64,000 bases of DNA from SZUA-430 sp964483585 (lineage in GTDB: Bacteria; Pseudomonadota; Alphaproteobacteria; Micropepsales; Micropepsaceae): the NCBI GenBank assembly GCA_964483585.1, contig CAZABH010000007.1, forward strand, positions 23,899 to 87,898, read 5' to 3'. A program made the position numbers and the translations under genes. Within the stretch, counting starts at the first letter, position 1. Every line of letters begins with the position of its first letter. The notes under the pieces are model-generated. The model was given only the letters and a program-made list of their open reading frames with translations, was not told where the DNA came from and made no database searches. Of this stretch, positions 33,784 through 42,728 are shown piece by piece.

Positions 33784-34854
33784 ATGGTGCGTTTGATCGA
33801 CGCTGAACCCGTGCTCAAGCTCGAGGCTGTCAGGCTCACACTCGGGAGTCTGGCCGGCCCCGTCAATATTCTCAATGGTATCGAGCTGGTCGTTCGTCAA
33901 GGCGAAGCGATCGGTCTCGTGGGCCCCTCGGGCTCGGGCAAGTCGACGATGCTGATGGTCATGACGGGGCTCGAGCGGCCAAGCTCCGGTCGCGTCATCA
34001 TCAAGTCGCGCGAGATCTCAGCGATGTCCGAGGACGAATCGGCCCGCTTCCGGCGCGGCAATGTCGGGATCGTCTTCCAGTCCTTCCACCTGATCCCGAC
34101 CATGACCGCACTCGAGAACGTGGCGGTTCCACTCGAACTCGCCCTCGTCCCCGATGCCTTTGAGAAAGCCCGCCAGGAGCTTGTGAATGTAGGCCTCGGC
34201 CACCGGCTCGAGCACTACCCCAGCCAGCTCTCCGGCGGCGAACAGCAGCGCGTCGCGTTGGCGCGCGCGCTGGCACCCCGCCCAAGCCTTGTCTTCGCCG
34301 ATGAGCCGACCGGCAATCTCGACGGTCGTACGGGCGCAGAAATCGTCGAAATGATGTTCCGCCTGCAGCGCGAGCGCGGCTCGACCCTTGTGCTGGTCAC
34401 GCATGACGAGGCGCTCGCCCGCCGTTGCGATCGCATCGTGCGCCTGCGCGACGGCAAGATCGAGGCGATCGAGGACGCGCCAAGCACTGAGACCTCTCCG
34501 ACGGCATCCGAAAGCCTGGCACCCGCAGCCGCCGTTGCCGTAGCCGCTGCACTCGCCGCTCCGGCCGAGGAGTTGCAGCCGGAAGGAGCTGTACCCGACA
34601 GCCTGCAGCCTGAGACACCCCAGCCCGAGGCCGCCCAACCTGAGAATCAGCAGCCCGCCGCTGCAGCAGCGCCGCCTCAGGGCGATGGCGAGGATCCGGT
34701 CCCCCGGGCCATAAGCCCGCCCGAAGACGTTGCCCCGACGCCTGAAAGCGTGCAGGTCGCCGAGGAATCGTTCCGGCTGGTCGAGGAAGACACCGTGCCC
34801 ACGGACGCCCTCGAGACGAGGACCCCGGACACCGAAGTGGCCCGCGCAGAATGA
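33784..34854 (+). CDS. ABC transporter ATPase (YbbA/LolD-like) with long acidic-Pro/Ala tail
   Basis: 356 residues from the ATG at 33784; upstream extensions overlap the divergent esterase promoter and are rejected. Walker A GPSGSGKST, Q-loop FQSFHLIPT, signature LSGGEQQRVALARAL and Walker B LVFADEPTG are intact. LolD-type ATPases are ~230 residues; here about 130 extra residues follow the domain, composed largely of Ala, Pro, Glu and Gln and ending in VARAE. The tail is unlike any known domain and may be a disordered tether. Its stop overlaps the permease start (ATGA). Confidence 0.92.
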   Translation: MVRLIDAEPVLKLEAVRLTLGSLAGPVNILNGIELVVRQGEAIGLVGPSGSGKSTMLMVMTGLERPSSGRVIIKSREISAMSEDESARFRRGNVGIVFQSFHLIPTMTALENVAVPLELALVPDAFEKARQELVNVGLGHRLEHYPSQLSGGEQQRVALARALAPRPSLVFADEPTGNLDGRTGAEIVEMMFRLQRERGSTLVLVTHDEALARRCDRIVRLRDGKIEAIEDAPSTETSPTASESLAPAAAVAVAAALAAPAEELQPEGAVPDSLQPETPQPEAAQPENQQPAAAAAPPQGDGEDPVPRAISPPEDVAPTPESVQVAEESFRLVEEDTVPTDALETRTPDTEVARAE

Positions 34855-37388
34855 TCGCAAGGCTCAGGCTCGCTTTCGTTCTGGCCCGCCGCGAGCTGCG
34901 CCAGGGCTTGTCTGGTTTCCGCATTTTTCTGGCCTGCCTGGTGCTGGGCGTCGCCTCGATCGCCACTGTTGGGTCGCTGTCTGCTGCTCTGCTTGGAGGT
35001 TTGTCGGCCGAGGGCCAGCGCCTGCTCGGTGGCGACGTCGAGCTGCGCCTCGTTCATCGAGAGATGACAGACGAGGAATTGAGGTGGCTGAAAAGTCAGG
35101 GGCGCGTGTCGATGATCGCCGAGCTTCGGGCCATGGCGGTCACCCTTGATGACAAGTCGCGCGCCAACATCGAGCTGAAAGCCGTCGACCGTTTCTATCC
35201 ACTTTACGGCACGGCCGACCTTTCGCCGCGCCAGCCACTGGCCGAGCATTTCGCCAACCGCGAGGGCATCTTTGGCGCCGCCGTCGAGCCGCGCCTGTTG
35301 ACCAAGCTGGGCCTGAAGCAGGGCGACGTGGTCAAGATCGGCAACGCACGTTTCAGGTTGCGCGCCATCGTCAAGGAAGAGCCCGACCGCATCGCAGGCG
35401 GCTTCTCGACCGGCCCGCGCGTGCTGATTTCCGAATTCGCCTTGCGTGCGACCGGGCTTGTCCAGCCGGGCAGCCTGATCAATTTTTCCTATCGTCTGGC
35501 CTTGCCGCAGGAAATCACCTCGCGCGAGGGGGTCGCCAACTTCATCGCCTATGTGAAGGACACATTCCCGGACAAGGACTGGCAGGTGAGGGATCGCTGG
35601 AACGCAGCCCTCGGCGTTCGCCGCTTCATCGAACAGGTCGCAGCCTTTCTGATCCTGATCGGCCTGACCGCCCTCGTCGTCGGCGGCGTGGGCGTAGCCA
35701 GCGCGGTGAAGGCCTATCTGGACCGCCGCCGGGACGACATCGCGACGCTCAAATGCGTGGGCGCAAGCGGTCGCTTCATTTTCCTGATGTTCCTCGCAGA
35801 GGTCATGGCCCTGGCCGTCCTGGGGGTAGGCGCAGGCCTGGTCATCGGGGCAATCGTGCCCATTGTCGTTGGTTTTCTTCTGGCCGGCTTCCTGCCGTTC
35901 AAGGCCGAGTTCGGTGTCTACCTCGCGCCCCTGGCAGCCGCCATGGCCTATGGGTTGCTGACAGCCCTTGCATTCGCGATCTGGCCATTGGCCCGCGCCC
36001 GCGAGATCGCACCAGCCGTAATGTTCCGCGACCTGATCACACCGACGCGACGCTGGCCAGCATGGCCCTACGTCGTGGCGACAGGAATTGCATTCGCAGC
36101 CCTGGCAGGGCTTGCCGTCAGCCTGACGCCGAATGTCGAGCTCGCCGCAGGTTTCGCCGTCGGCGCAGCGCTGGCCTTCCTTCTGCTGCGCGCCACCGGC
36201 TTGGCGCTGATCTGGGTGGCCAAAGCGGTTCCGCGGCCGCGCTTCATGATGGCCCGGCTCGCGCTCTCCAATATCTACCGGCCGGGGGCGCCCACTGCCT
36301 CGATCGTGCTCTCGCTGGGCCTGGGACTGACGCTGCTTGCGGCAATCGCACTGATCGATGCCAACATCCGGCGCGTCATAAGCGAAGAGACCCCGGTCTC
36401 CGCGCCCAGCTTTTTCTTCGTCGGCATCCAGGCTGCGCAGGCTGATCGCTTTCGCCAGCTCGTCGAAAGCCAACCCGGCACCTCGGAACTGGCTCTCGTC
36501 CCGATGCTGCGAGGTCGCATCACGAAGATAAACGGAATCCCGTCGGACAAGGCCGAAGTTGCACGCGAGGCAAGATGGGCCTTGAACGGCGATCGCGGTC
36601 TGACCTATGGCAATCCCCCGGACGCGCGCGCCCAGCTCGTGAAAGGCAAATGGTGGCCCGCCACCTATAGCGGCCCGCCATTGGTCTCCTTCGACGCGAA
36701 CCTCGCCAAGGGAATGGGCATCGACGTCGGCGACACGATCAGCGTCAATGTGCTTGGTCGCGAGTTCACCTTCCGCATCGCCAACACGCGCCGTGTCGAC
36801 TTCTCGAGCGCGCGCATGAACTTCATCATGGTGGTCTCTCCCGGCGTCCTCGAGAAGGCGCCCCACGAATTCCTGGCAACCGTCCAGGCAAAGCGCGACG
36901 TCGAGGACGAAGTCGAGCGCGCGGTCTCGGCCTCATTCTCCAATGTCACCGTCATCCGCGTCCGCGAGGCGCTGGAGACGGCAAGCGAGCTTGTGCGCCA
37001 GCTCTCCGGTGGCGTCCGGGCCGCAAGTTTCGTGACCTTGATCACCGGGCTCCTCGTGCTGGCAGGTGCCCTGGCCGCAGGCCACCGCCATCGCCTGTTC
37101 GACGCTGTGGTCCTGAAGGTGATGGGCGCAACCAAGGTCCAGGTCATGGCGACCTATCTGATGGAATTCGCCCTTCTGGGTCTGGGCGCAGGCCTCGTTG
37201 CGGCACTTTCGGGTACGCTGGCCGCCTGGGCCGTCGCCGCCTTCGTCATGCAAACCGGTTTCGTACCCTCATTGACCACGCTGGCCGTAGTCATTCTGGG
37301 CGGAACACTCGCCGCGATGGGGCTGGGCATCGCATCGACATGGACAGCACTTTCAACACCAGCCGCACGTACTTTGCGCACGGCGTGA
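34851..37388 (+). CDS. FtsX-like permease (YbbP-like)
   Basis: 845 residues. An N-terminal membrane helix (LACLVLGVASIATVGSLSAAL), a large periplasmic region, then groups of transmembrane helices around residues ~260-420 and ~715-835, with FtsX cores FIEQVAAFLILIGLTALVVG and VVLKVMGATKVQV. The size and two-FtsX-domain layout match YbbP-type permeases. With the preceding ATPase it should form a mechanotransmission-type ABC complex; with the divergent TesA-like esterase it may act on envelope lipids or lipoproteins. ATGA overlap with the ATPase gene. Confidence 0.93.
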   Translation: MIARLRLAFVLARRELRQGLSGFRIFLACLVLGVASIATVGSLSAALLGGLSAEGQRLLGGDVELRLVHREMTDEELRWLKSQGRVSMIAELRAMAVTLDDKSRANIELKAVDRFYPLYGTADLSPRQPLAEHFANREGIFGAAVEPRLLTKLGLKQGDVVKIGNARFRLRAIVKEEPDRIAGGFSTGPRVLISEFALRATGLVQPGSLINFSYRLALPQEITSREGVANFIAYVKDTFPDKDWQVRDRWNAALGVRRFIEQVAAFLILIGLTALVVGGVGVASAVKAYLDRRRDDIATLKCVGASGRFIFLMFLAEVMALAVLGVGAGLVIGAIVPIVVGFLLAGFLPFKAEFGVYLAPLAAAMAYGLLTALAFAIWPLARAREIAPAVMFRDLITPTRRWPAWPYVVATGIAFAALAGLAVSLTPNVELAAGFAVGAALAFLLLRATGLALIWVAKAVPRPRFMMARLALSNIYRPGAPTASIVLSLGLGLTLLAAIALIDANIRRVISEETPVSAPSFFFVGIQAAQADRFRQLVESQPGTSELALVPMLRGRITKINGIPSDKAEVAREARWALNGDRGLTYGNPPDARAQLVKGKWWPATYSGPPLVSFDANLAKGMGIDVGDTISVNVLGREFTFRIANTRRVDFSSARMNFIMVVSPGVLEKAPHEFLATVQAKRDVEDEVERAVSASFSNVTVIRVREALETASELVRQLSGGVRAASFVTLITGLLVLAGALAAGHRHRLFDAVVLKVMGATKVQVMATYLMEFALLGLGAGLVAALSGTLAAWAVAAFVMQTGFVPSLTTLAVVILGGTLAAMGLGIASTWTALSTPAARTLRTA

Positions 37389-37464
37389 TTCGTGGCGGAT
37401 TTGTTGATTTTTACTGAAGCGCGTCGCTGAAATACGAGCGCAATTTTGCCCTTAAGACCTTGAA

Positions 37465-37513
37465 CCGCAACGAATTGCGGACCAAATTACATCTGCATTG
37501 TCTGGTGTGGTCC
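37465..37513 (+). promoter_or_regulatory. Structured leader upstream of Bax-inhibitor-1 gene
   Basis: Perfect hairpin CCGCAA-CGAA-TTGCGG (37465-37480) followed by GGACCA (37479-37484) that can pair with TGGTCC (37508-37513), ending 33 bases before the start. It sits in the position where a ybhL leader motif has been described for BI-1 family genes in Alphaproteobacteria; identity with that motif was not checked. Confidence 0.45.
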
Positions 37514-37545
37514 AAATCCGGGCGCCAGCACGAAAGGGAGCATCC

Positions 37546-38265
37546 ATGTCCGACTACAACTTCGAAGCCCGTCACGTGTCCCGCGCAGGCGCGGACGCAC
37601 AGGCGATCGACCAGGGCCTCAGGGCCTACATGATCAGCGTCTACCAGTACATGATGCTGGGTCTGGCGTTGACCGGCGTCGTGGCCTACGCGACCTCTGC
37701 AACACCCGTTCTCTTCAACGCGATCTACGGCACTCCGCTGGTGTGGGTTGTCATGCTCGCCCCGCTTGGCATCGCCTGGTTCGGCTTTGGCATGATCGAT
37801 CGGCTTTCGGCCGCAACGGCCCAGATGATGTTCTGGGTCTTCGCAGGCGTCATGGGCCTGTCGCTCGCCTACATCTTCCAGGCCTATGTCGCAGCCGACA
37901 TCGTGCGCGTGTTCTTCATCACAGCCGCGACCTTCGGCGCCCTCAGCCTCTACGGCTACACCACGCCGCGCAGCCTGAGCGCTTGGGGCTCGTTCCTGTT
38001 CATGGGCCTGATCGGCCTGATCATCGCCTCGATCGTCAACATCTTCATGCAGTCCGACGCGCTGACCTTCGCGATCAGCATCATTGGCGTGCTCGTGTTT
38101 GCGGGCCTGACCGCCTATGACACGCAGCAGATCAAGGAGATGTACTTCGAAGGTGACGACAGCGAGACGTCGGGCAAGAAGGCCATCCTCGGCGCGCTGC
38201 GCCTCTACATGGACTTCATCAACCTGTTCCTGATGCTGCTGCGCCTCTTTGCCAACCGCGAATAA
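37546..38265 (+). CDS. Bax inhibitor-1 / YccA family membrane protein
   Basis: 239 residues from ATG at 37546 (AAAGGGAG site). Seven hydrophobic segments, beginning YMMLGLALTGVVAYATS; the family stretch TYDTQQIK is represented by LTAYDTQQIKEMYFEGD near residues 190-205, and the C-terminus LYMDFINLFLMLLRLF is typical. BI-1 proteins are inner-membrane, calcium-leak or stress-related proteins; in E. coli YccA interacts with FtsH. Monocistronic between its structured leader and a strong terminator. Confidence 0.93.
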   Translation: MSDYNFEARHVSRAGADAQAIDQGLRAYMISVYQYMMLGLALTGVVAYATSATPVLFNAIYGTPLVWVVMLAPLGIAWFGFGMIDRLSAATAQMMFWVFAGVMGLSLAYIFQAYVAADIVRVFFITAATFGALSLYGYTTPRSLSAWGSFLFMGLIGLIIASIVNIFMQSDALTFAISIIGVLVFAGLTAYDTQQIKEMYFEGDDSETSGKKAILGALRLYMDFINLFLMLLRLFANRE

Positions 38266-38302
38266 GCCAGCATCACGCAGGGGACAATTCGAACATCCCT
38301 CG

Positions 38303-38334
38303 CCCCGGAGGCCCTCAGGCCTCCGGGGCTTTTT
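38303..38334 (+). terminator. Rho-independent terminator after BI-1 gene
   Basis: CCCCGGAGGCC-CTCA-GGCCTCCGGGG followed by CTTTTT: 11 perfect pairs and a T tract. Confidence 0.95.
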
Positions 38335-38369
38335 CGTCGGTGCCGGCAGATATGCTAGAGATCCGGCCC

Positions 38370-39671
38370 ATGACACGCACCCGCGATGCCTTTGGCCTCG
38401 ACGTCACGAACGCCGCCCCCGAAACGATCGCAGCCCTCGACAGATTCGGGCACGATTGGATTTCCTACGGCCAAGGCCTCGGCGCGCTCTTCCCCGCCGC
38501 CGCACGCGATCCCGCCTGTCGACTTGCAACAGCCTGGGCGGCGCTCCTGCACATGTCTCTGGAAGCTGCCGAGGGCAACGCCGCAGCCCGCCCGCTCCTC
38601 GATACCCTCGGGGCCGGCAGTCACGCACTCACCCCGCGCGAGGACGCCATCATCGAGGCAGCGCTGCGCTGGGGCAGGGAAGACTATGCCGCAAGCCTGA
38701 CGGCCTTCGAGAAGGCCGTGGCCCTCGCGCCCGGCGACATCGTCGCCGCCAAATGGGGCCAGTATCTGGCCTTCAACCTCGGCGATGCCGATGCCATGCT
38801 GCGCCTGGGCAGCGCCACGATCAAGGCGCGCCCGGACCTCGCGCAAGCCTGGGGCATGCTGGCCTTCGCCGAGGAACAGGCGCATCATCTTGACCGGGCT
38901 GAAGGCGCCGCGCGGCAGGCGCTTGCGATGAACCCCGACGAAGCCTGGGCCCAGCACGCGCTCGCCCATGTCTTCGAGACACAGGGCCGCCTCGACGAGG
39001 GCATCGCCATGCTCGAGGCCGCCGCCCCGGAATGGTCCAACCGCTCGATCTTCATGGCGGAACACAATTACTGGCACCTCGCGCTCTTTCACCTCGACCG
39101 GGACGAGCCCGCCCGCGCACTGGCCATCTGGGACGAACATCTGTGGGGCCGCTGGCCCGAATTTGCCCAGGAGCAGATCGGCGCCGTCTCCCTGCTCTGG
39201 CGGCTGGAAATGCGTGGCATCGACGTGGGACATCGCTGGGAACCCGTCGCCCGACAGATCGCCGCGCGCGCCCATGAGCACATCTGGCCCTTCCACGACA
39301 TGCACTATGTCCACGCACTCGCAAGAAGCGGGGACACGAATAGGGCAGGTGCATTCCTGGGGTCCCTGCAGGACAAGGCTGACCGCGCCGGCGGCGCCTG
39401 GGCCGCGGTCGCAGCCCCCCTCGCGCACGCCATCGTCGATGCCGCGCAAGGCCGAACGCAGGACGCAGCAACGCAGATCGGCCGCCTCCTGCCGCATCTC
39501 CACCGCATCGGCGGCTCTCATGCCCAGCGCGACCTGTTCGTACAGGCCTGGATCGATGTCTGCTTCAGGGCAGGCGAGGGCAACCGCCTGCGCCCATGGC
39601 TCGAGGACCGCGCGCAGGCAAGACCCGGCGTACGCGTCCATGCGCGTGACCTCGCCCGCCTTCACGATTAG
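38370..39671 (+). CDS. Tetratricopeptide-repeat protein, unknown role
   Basis: About 433 residues from ATG at 38370 (an in-frame ATG at 38352 is also possible). Helical-repeat pattern with TPR-like units such as ALRWGREDYAASLTAFEKAV, LAFNLGDADAMLRLGSATI and HHLDRAEGAARQALAMNPDE, then ALAHVFETQGRLDEGIAMLE. The second half (FMAEHNYWHLALFHLDRDEP) resembles a family of ~430-residue TPR proteins. No signal peptide; probably a cytoplasmic scaffold or hydrolase-associated protein. Its stop is 3 bases from the convergent DUF2794 gene. Confidence 0.78.
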   Translation: MTRTRDAFGLDVTNAAPETIAALDRFGHDWISYGQGLGALFPAAARDPACRLATAWAALLHMSLEAAEGNAAARPLLDTLGAGSHALTPREDAIIEAALRWGREDYAASLTAFEKAVALAPGDIVAAKWGQYLAFNLGDADAMLRLGSATIKARPDLAQAWGMLAFAEEQAHHLDRAEGAARQALAMNPDEAWAQHALAHVFETQGRLDEGIAMLEAAAPEWSNRSIFMAEHNYWHLALFHLDRDEPARALAIWDEHLWGRWPEFAQEQIGAVSLLWRLEMRGIDVGHRWEPVARQIAARAHEHIWPFHDMHYVHALARSGDTNRAGAFLGSLQDKADRAGGAWAAVAAPLAHAIVDAAQGRTQDAATQIGRLLPHLHRIGGSHAQRDLFVQAWIDVCFRAGEGNRLRPWLEDRAQARPGVRVHARDLARLHD

Positions 39672-39674
39672 GAA

Positions 39675-40061
39675 CTAGTCGACTGCCCGCGGCGCGCGAG
39701 GCTCCAGCACGCGCAGCACCTGCGCAAGATCATGTCCCCGCTTCAGGACCATCCCGCCGCTGGCCACGACCGCATACATGCCCTGCTTGTTGCGAAGATG
39801 CGGGTGCTTCTCGATCCGGTAGAGCGGCATCTCGGCCGTGTGCCGGAAGACCGCGAACACCGCCTGCGTCCGCCCCGAACCGATCGCATAGTCGCGCCAA
39901 GCACCGGCAGCTACCATGCGTCCATATAGCGACAGGATGGCCGAAAGCTCGCGCCGGTCGAACATGACCTCTTCGCCGCGCGACGACGCATCGCCCGTCT
40001 CTTCTTTCCGCGGCTGGGGGCGAGAACCGCCACGGAACTGGATTATGGTTTCATCGACCAT
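39675..40061 (-). CDS. DUF2794 family protein
   Basis: 128 residues from the ATG at 40061. The family core is complete: FDRRELSAILSLYGRMVAAG, then WRDYAIGSGRTQAVFAVFR, MPLYRIEKHPHLR and LKRGHDLAQVLRVLEP. DUF2794 is nearly confined to Alphaproteobacteria and of unknown function, so it is a useful lineage marker. It follows the O-methyltransferase gene by 44 bases on the same strand, so co-transcription is likely. Confidence 0.9.
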   Translation of the reverse strand: MVDETIIQFRGGSRPQPRKEETGDASSRGEEVMFDRRELSAILSLYGRMVAAGAWRDYAIGSGRTQAVFAVFRHTAEMPLYRIEKHPHLRNKQGMYAVVASGGMVLKRGHDLAQVLRVLEPRAPRAVD

Positions 40062-40105
40062 CAGGCCTTCAGTTTTCACCCGCAGGCAGCTCTTGGCAAG
40101 CCCGT

Positions 40106-40768
40106 TCAGCGCCGGCGGCACATGAAAATGCCATCCGCAAAGGGCAGCAGCACAGTATCGACGCGCGGATCATGCTTTATTTTGGCGTTGAGCGCACGCA
40201 GTGCCACCGTGTCGTCCGACACGTCGCTTGCATCGCACACCTGTCCCGACCAGAGCACATTGTCGATGGCGATCAGCCCGCCCGGTCGCACCAGCACCAG
40301 CATCGCCTCGTAATAAGCGTCATAGGACGTCTTGTCCGCATCGATGAAGGCAAAGTCGTAAGTTCCGGCGCGACCCTCGCGGATGAACTGCGCCAGCGTG
40401 TCGGTCCCGGGCCCCACATGCCCCGCGATCTTGTGTGACTGCCCGGCTGCCGCCCAATAGCCTTGCGCCATCTCCATGTAGGTCGGGCTGACATCAAGCG
40501 CATCCACGCGCGCCTCATCGTTCAGCGCCAGCGCCACGGCCAGCGCGCTATAGCCCGTGAAGGTGCCCACCTCGATCGCGCGCTCCGTATTCATCAGCCG
40601 CGCCATCAATCCCATGAAGGCGCCTTGCTCGGGCGCGATTTGCATCATGGCCGACCGTCCCAGCCCAGCCGTATCGGCGCGGCAGCGCGCAAGCACCGGG
40701 TGCTCGCGCACACCGACATCCACGGCATAATCAAGCACGGCTTCTGTAAAATTGGCGCCCTTGCGCAT
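40106..40768 (-). CDS. O-methyltransferase (caffeoyl-CoA OMT-like)
   Basis: 220 residues from ATG at 40768. Features: GAFMGLMARLMNTERAIEVG (start of the Rossmann fold), GTFTGYSALAVALAL, the acidic DALDVSP, and the metal site FIDADKTSYDAYYEAML plus DNVLWSGQV. This is the cation-dependent class I O-methyltransferase family, which methylates catechol-type hydroxyls with SAM. Substrate unknown. It is upstream of the DUF2794 gene. Confidence 0.9.
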   Translation of the reverse strand: MRKGANFTEAVLDYAVDVGVREHPVLARCRADTAGLGRSAMMQIAPEQGAFMGLMARLMNTERAIEVGTFTGYSALAVALALNDEARVDALDVSPTYMEMAQGYWAAAGQSHKIAGHVGPGTDTLAQFIREGRAGTYDFAFIDADKTSYDAYYEAMLVLVRPGGLIAIDNVLWSGQVCDASDVSDDTVALRALNAKIKHDPRVDTVLLPFADGIFMCRRR

Positions 40769-40864
40769 CAGGATGGCTCCGCGTTTCGGTTCGGAAAGGT
40801 TAAGCCCCCGAACATTGGCCGAGGCGCTTGCATTCCGCAATGAACTTCGAAAATCTGCGCGGCG

Positions 40865-41584
40865 ATGACGATGACCTCATTCACGAACTTCCCCGCAGAC
40901 CGGCCGCTGGCCGCAGCCCTGGGAGCTGCCAGCGACATTGCAAGCTTCGTCGGCGACTTCGTGCGGCCGCAGCCCGCCCCGCCACATGCCAACGTGCCGC
41001 GCGGCGATGGACACACGGTCCTGGTCATGCCTGGCTTCCTGACAGGCGACTGGGCCACGCGACGCCTGATCGCATGGCTGCGCGATGCAGGTTATGACGC
41101 GCGGGGCTGGGGCAGGGGTATCAATTGGGGTCCGACGCCGGCAGCCCTGACCCGTTGCGCAGCCCTCTTGGACGAAGCGCATCGGCGTACCGGTCGGAAG
41201 GTCAGCCTCATCGGCCGCAGCCTTGGAGGGCTCTTCGTAAGGGAACTGGCAAAGGACGCGCCCGAGAAAGTCACCCGCGTGATCACGCTGGGAACGCCAT
41301 TGCGCTTTCCGGTCAGCACGCCCCTGTCGCCCTTTGCCGAAACCCTGTCGGGAAGCTTCGACCCTGGATTCACCCGGCGCATGTCGGATCTGCTGAACAA
41401 CCCGCCCGTTCCTGTGACGGCCTTCTACTCCCGCAGCGACGGCATCGTGCCTTGGCAGTCCTGCCTTCTGGAGGAAGGACCCGGGTCGGAAAATGTCGAG
41501 GTCGACAGCCCGCATACGATCATGGGGTCCCATCCGGTCGCCATGCGCGTGATTGCCGAACGGCTTGCAATGCAAGTCGCCTGA
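40865..41584 (+). CDS. Alpha/beta hydrolase, lipase-like
   Basis: 239 residues. The oxyanion segment VLVMPGFLTGDWAT and nucleophile elbow IGRSLGGLFVREL (Ser in GRSLG) are clear; a late Asp (SRSDGIVPWQS) and His (SPHTIMGSHP) complete a triad. No signal peptide is evident, which suggests a cytoplasmic enzyme. Substrate cannot be told. It starts about 100 bases from the divergent O-methyltransferase gene, so they share an intergenic promoter region. Confidence 0.85.
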   Translation: MTMTSFTNFPADRPLAAALGAASDIASFVGDFVRPQPAPPHANVPRGDGHTVLVMPGFLTGDWATRRLIAWLRDAGYDARGWGRGINWGPTPAALTRCAALLDEAHRRTGRKVSLIGRSLGGLFVRELAKDAPEKVTRVITLGTPLRFPVSTPLSPFAETLSGSFDPGFTRRMSDLLNNPPVPVTAFYSRSDGIVPWQSCLLEEGPGSENVEVDSPHTIMGSHPVAMRVIAERLAMQVA

Positions 41585-41829
41585 CGGCGCCAATCTGAAC
41601 GTACATTCATGCTGGCCTCGCCAACGCGTGATCGGACGCCATCATGGAGCCTCATTTCAGCCCTTGCACGGCCGCTTTGCAGGACCATCTTCAATCATGC
41701 CGGTTGGCCCGGTGGAACGACGAAGGTCCGGACCATCAGCCCCCAGCCCCCCTCGTGGCTTTCGCCGCAAAGCCGGGCCAACCGCAATCACTCAGGTCTC
41801 CCCTTACTTTCCCCTCAACTCGTGTAAAA

Positions 41830-41852
41830 CTCCCTCGCTTCAAGCGAGGGAG
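41830..41852 (+). promoter_or_regulatory. Hairpin covering the ribosome binding site of an SDR gene
   Basis: CTCCCTCGC-TTCAA-GCGAGGGAG: the 3' arm GAGGGAG is the only Shine-Dalgarno sequence for the ATG at 41861, and ACTTTTTC follows. It can act as a translational lock or as a terminator-like element just before the start codon. The 245 bases before it (41585-41829) hold no convincing gene. Confidence 0.6.
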
Positions 41853-41860
41853 ACTTTTTC

Positions 41861-42604
41861 ATGCGCCTGTCAGGTCGGATCGCAATCGTAACCGGAGCAG
41901 GGTCGGGTATTGGCCTTGCGACCGCGCGCCTCTTCTCCGCCGAAGGCGCCAAAGTACTTGCCGTTGACGTTCCCGGAAAAGGTTTGCCCGAGGCGCACGC
42001 CAGCGACAGCAATATCATGTCCCTGGAATGCGACATCACCGCCGCCGATGCACCCGCCCGCATCACAGGTGCGGCCGTGGATCGCTTCGGCGCCCTCGAC
42101 ATCGTGATGAACAACGCGGGCATATCGGGGCGCGAGTTTGTCGAAGAGATGAAGCGCGAGACGTGGGACCGTGTATTGGCTGTAAACCTCACGGCTCCGT
42201 TCCTGATCTGCCAGCAGGCCATTCCCCACCTCAAGAACAGCAAGGCCGGCCGCATCATCAACGTTGCCTCAGTGATGGCCGAGGGAACCGATCTGGGTCT
42301 CGCCGCCTATTGTGCGTCAAAGGCGGGCGTCGCAGGCCTTACGCGCACGCTGGCCCTGGAACTCGGCAGATATGGCATAACCGCGAACTATCTCCTGCCG
42401 GGTGCCATACGCACCGGAATGACCACCCCGCTATGGGACGCGCGGCCAGACATCGCCGAGATATGGGCGAAGAAATCCCCCATGCGCCGTCTGGGTGAAC
42501 CCCTCGATCTGGCCCGCGGCGCGCTGTTCCTTGCCTCGGATGATGGAGCTTTTGTGACCGGCCACGGCCTTCACGTCGACGGCGGCATGATGCTTCGCGT
42601 GTGA
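41861..42604 (+). CDS. Short-chain dehydrogenase/reductase
   Basis: 247 residues. Cofactor motif TGAGSGIGLATA (residues ~12-23), NNAGISG, catalytic Ser region NVASVMAEGT and YCASKAGV (Tyr-x3-Lys), ending with FVTGHGLHVDGGMM. Asp after the second strand (VLAVDVPG) points to NAD(H) preference. A FabG-like fold, but substrate unknown. The ribosome binding site is buried in the hairpin just upstream, which predicts regulated translation. Confidence 0.9.
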   Translation: MRLSGRIAIVTGAGSGIGLATARLFSAEGAKVLAVDVPGKGLPEAHASDSNIMSLECDITAADAPARITGAAVDRFGALDIVMNNAGISGREFVEEMKRETWDRVLAVNLTAPFLICQQAIPHLKNSKAGRIINVASVMAEGTDLGLAAYCASKAGVAGLTRTLALELGRYGITANYLLPGAIRTGMTTPLWDARPDIAEIWAKKSPMRRLGEPLDLARGALFLASDDGAFVTGHGLHVDGGMMLRV

Positions 42605-42728
42605 TGGGACACGATAACCCTGTCGGGTCCATGTCTATTCGAAATCGACACTTGCGGGTGCCGGGGGTTTCTCGTATCGCTGTGGCCGTCCTTTCAGCTC
42701 GTTTTTTGGCGGGTTAGCAAGCATTTCC

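Noticed and set aside
34677..36866. A 729-codon open frame on the minus strand
   Set aside because: It lies opposite the YbbA/YbbP-type genes, whose motifs are intact; its protein is His/Asp/Gly/Gln-rich without any domain. It is a composition effect of high-GC codon bias.
38355..39665. 436-codon minus-strand frame
   Set aside because: Antisense to the TPR gene, whose repeat pattern is clear; product has no recognisable domain.
41585..41829. Several short open frames in the gap between the hydrolase and SDR genes
   Set aside because: All lack ribosome binding sites and have biased, motif-free products.
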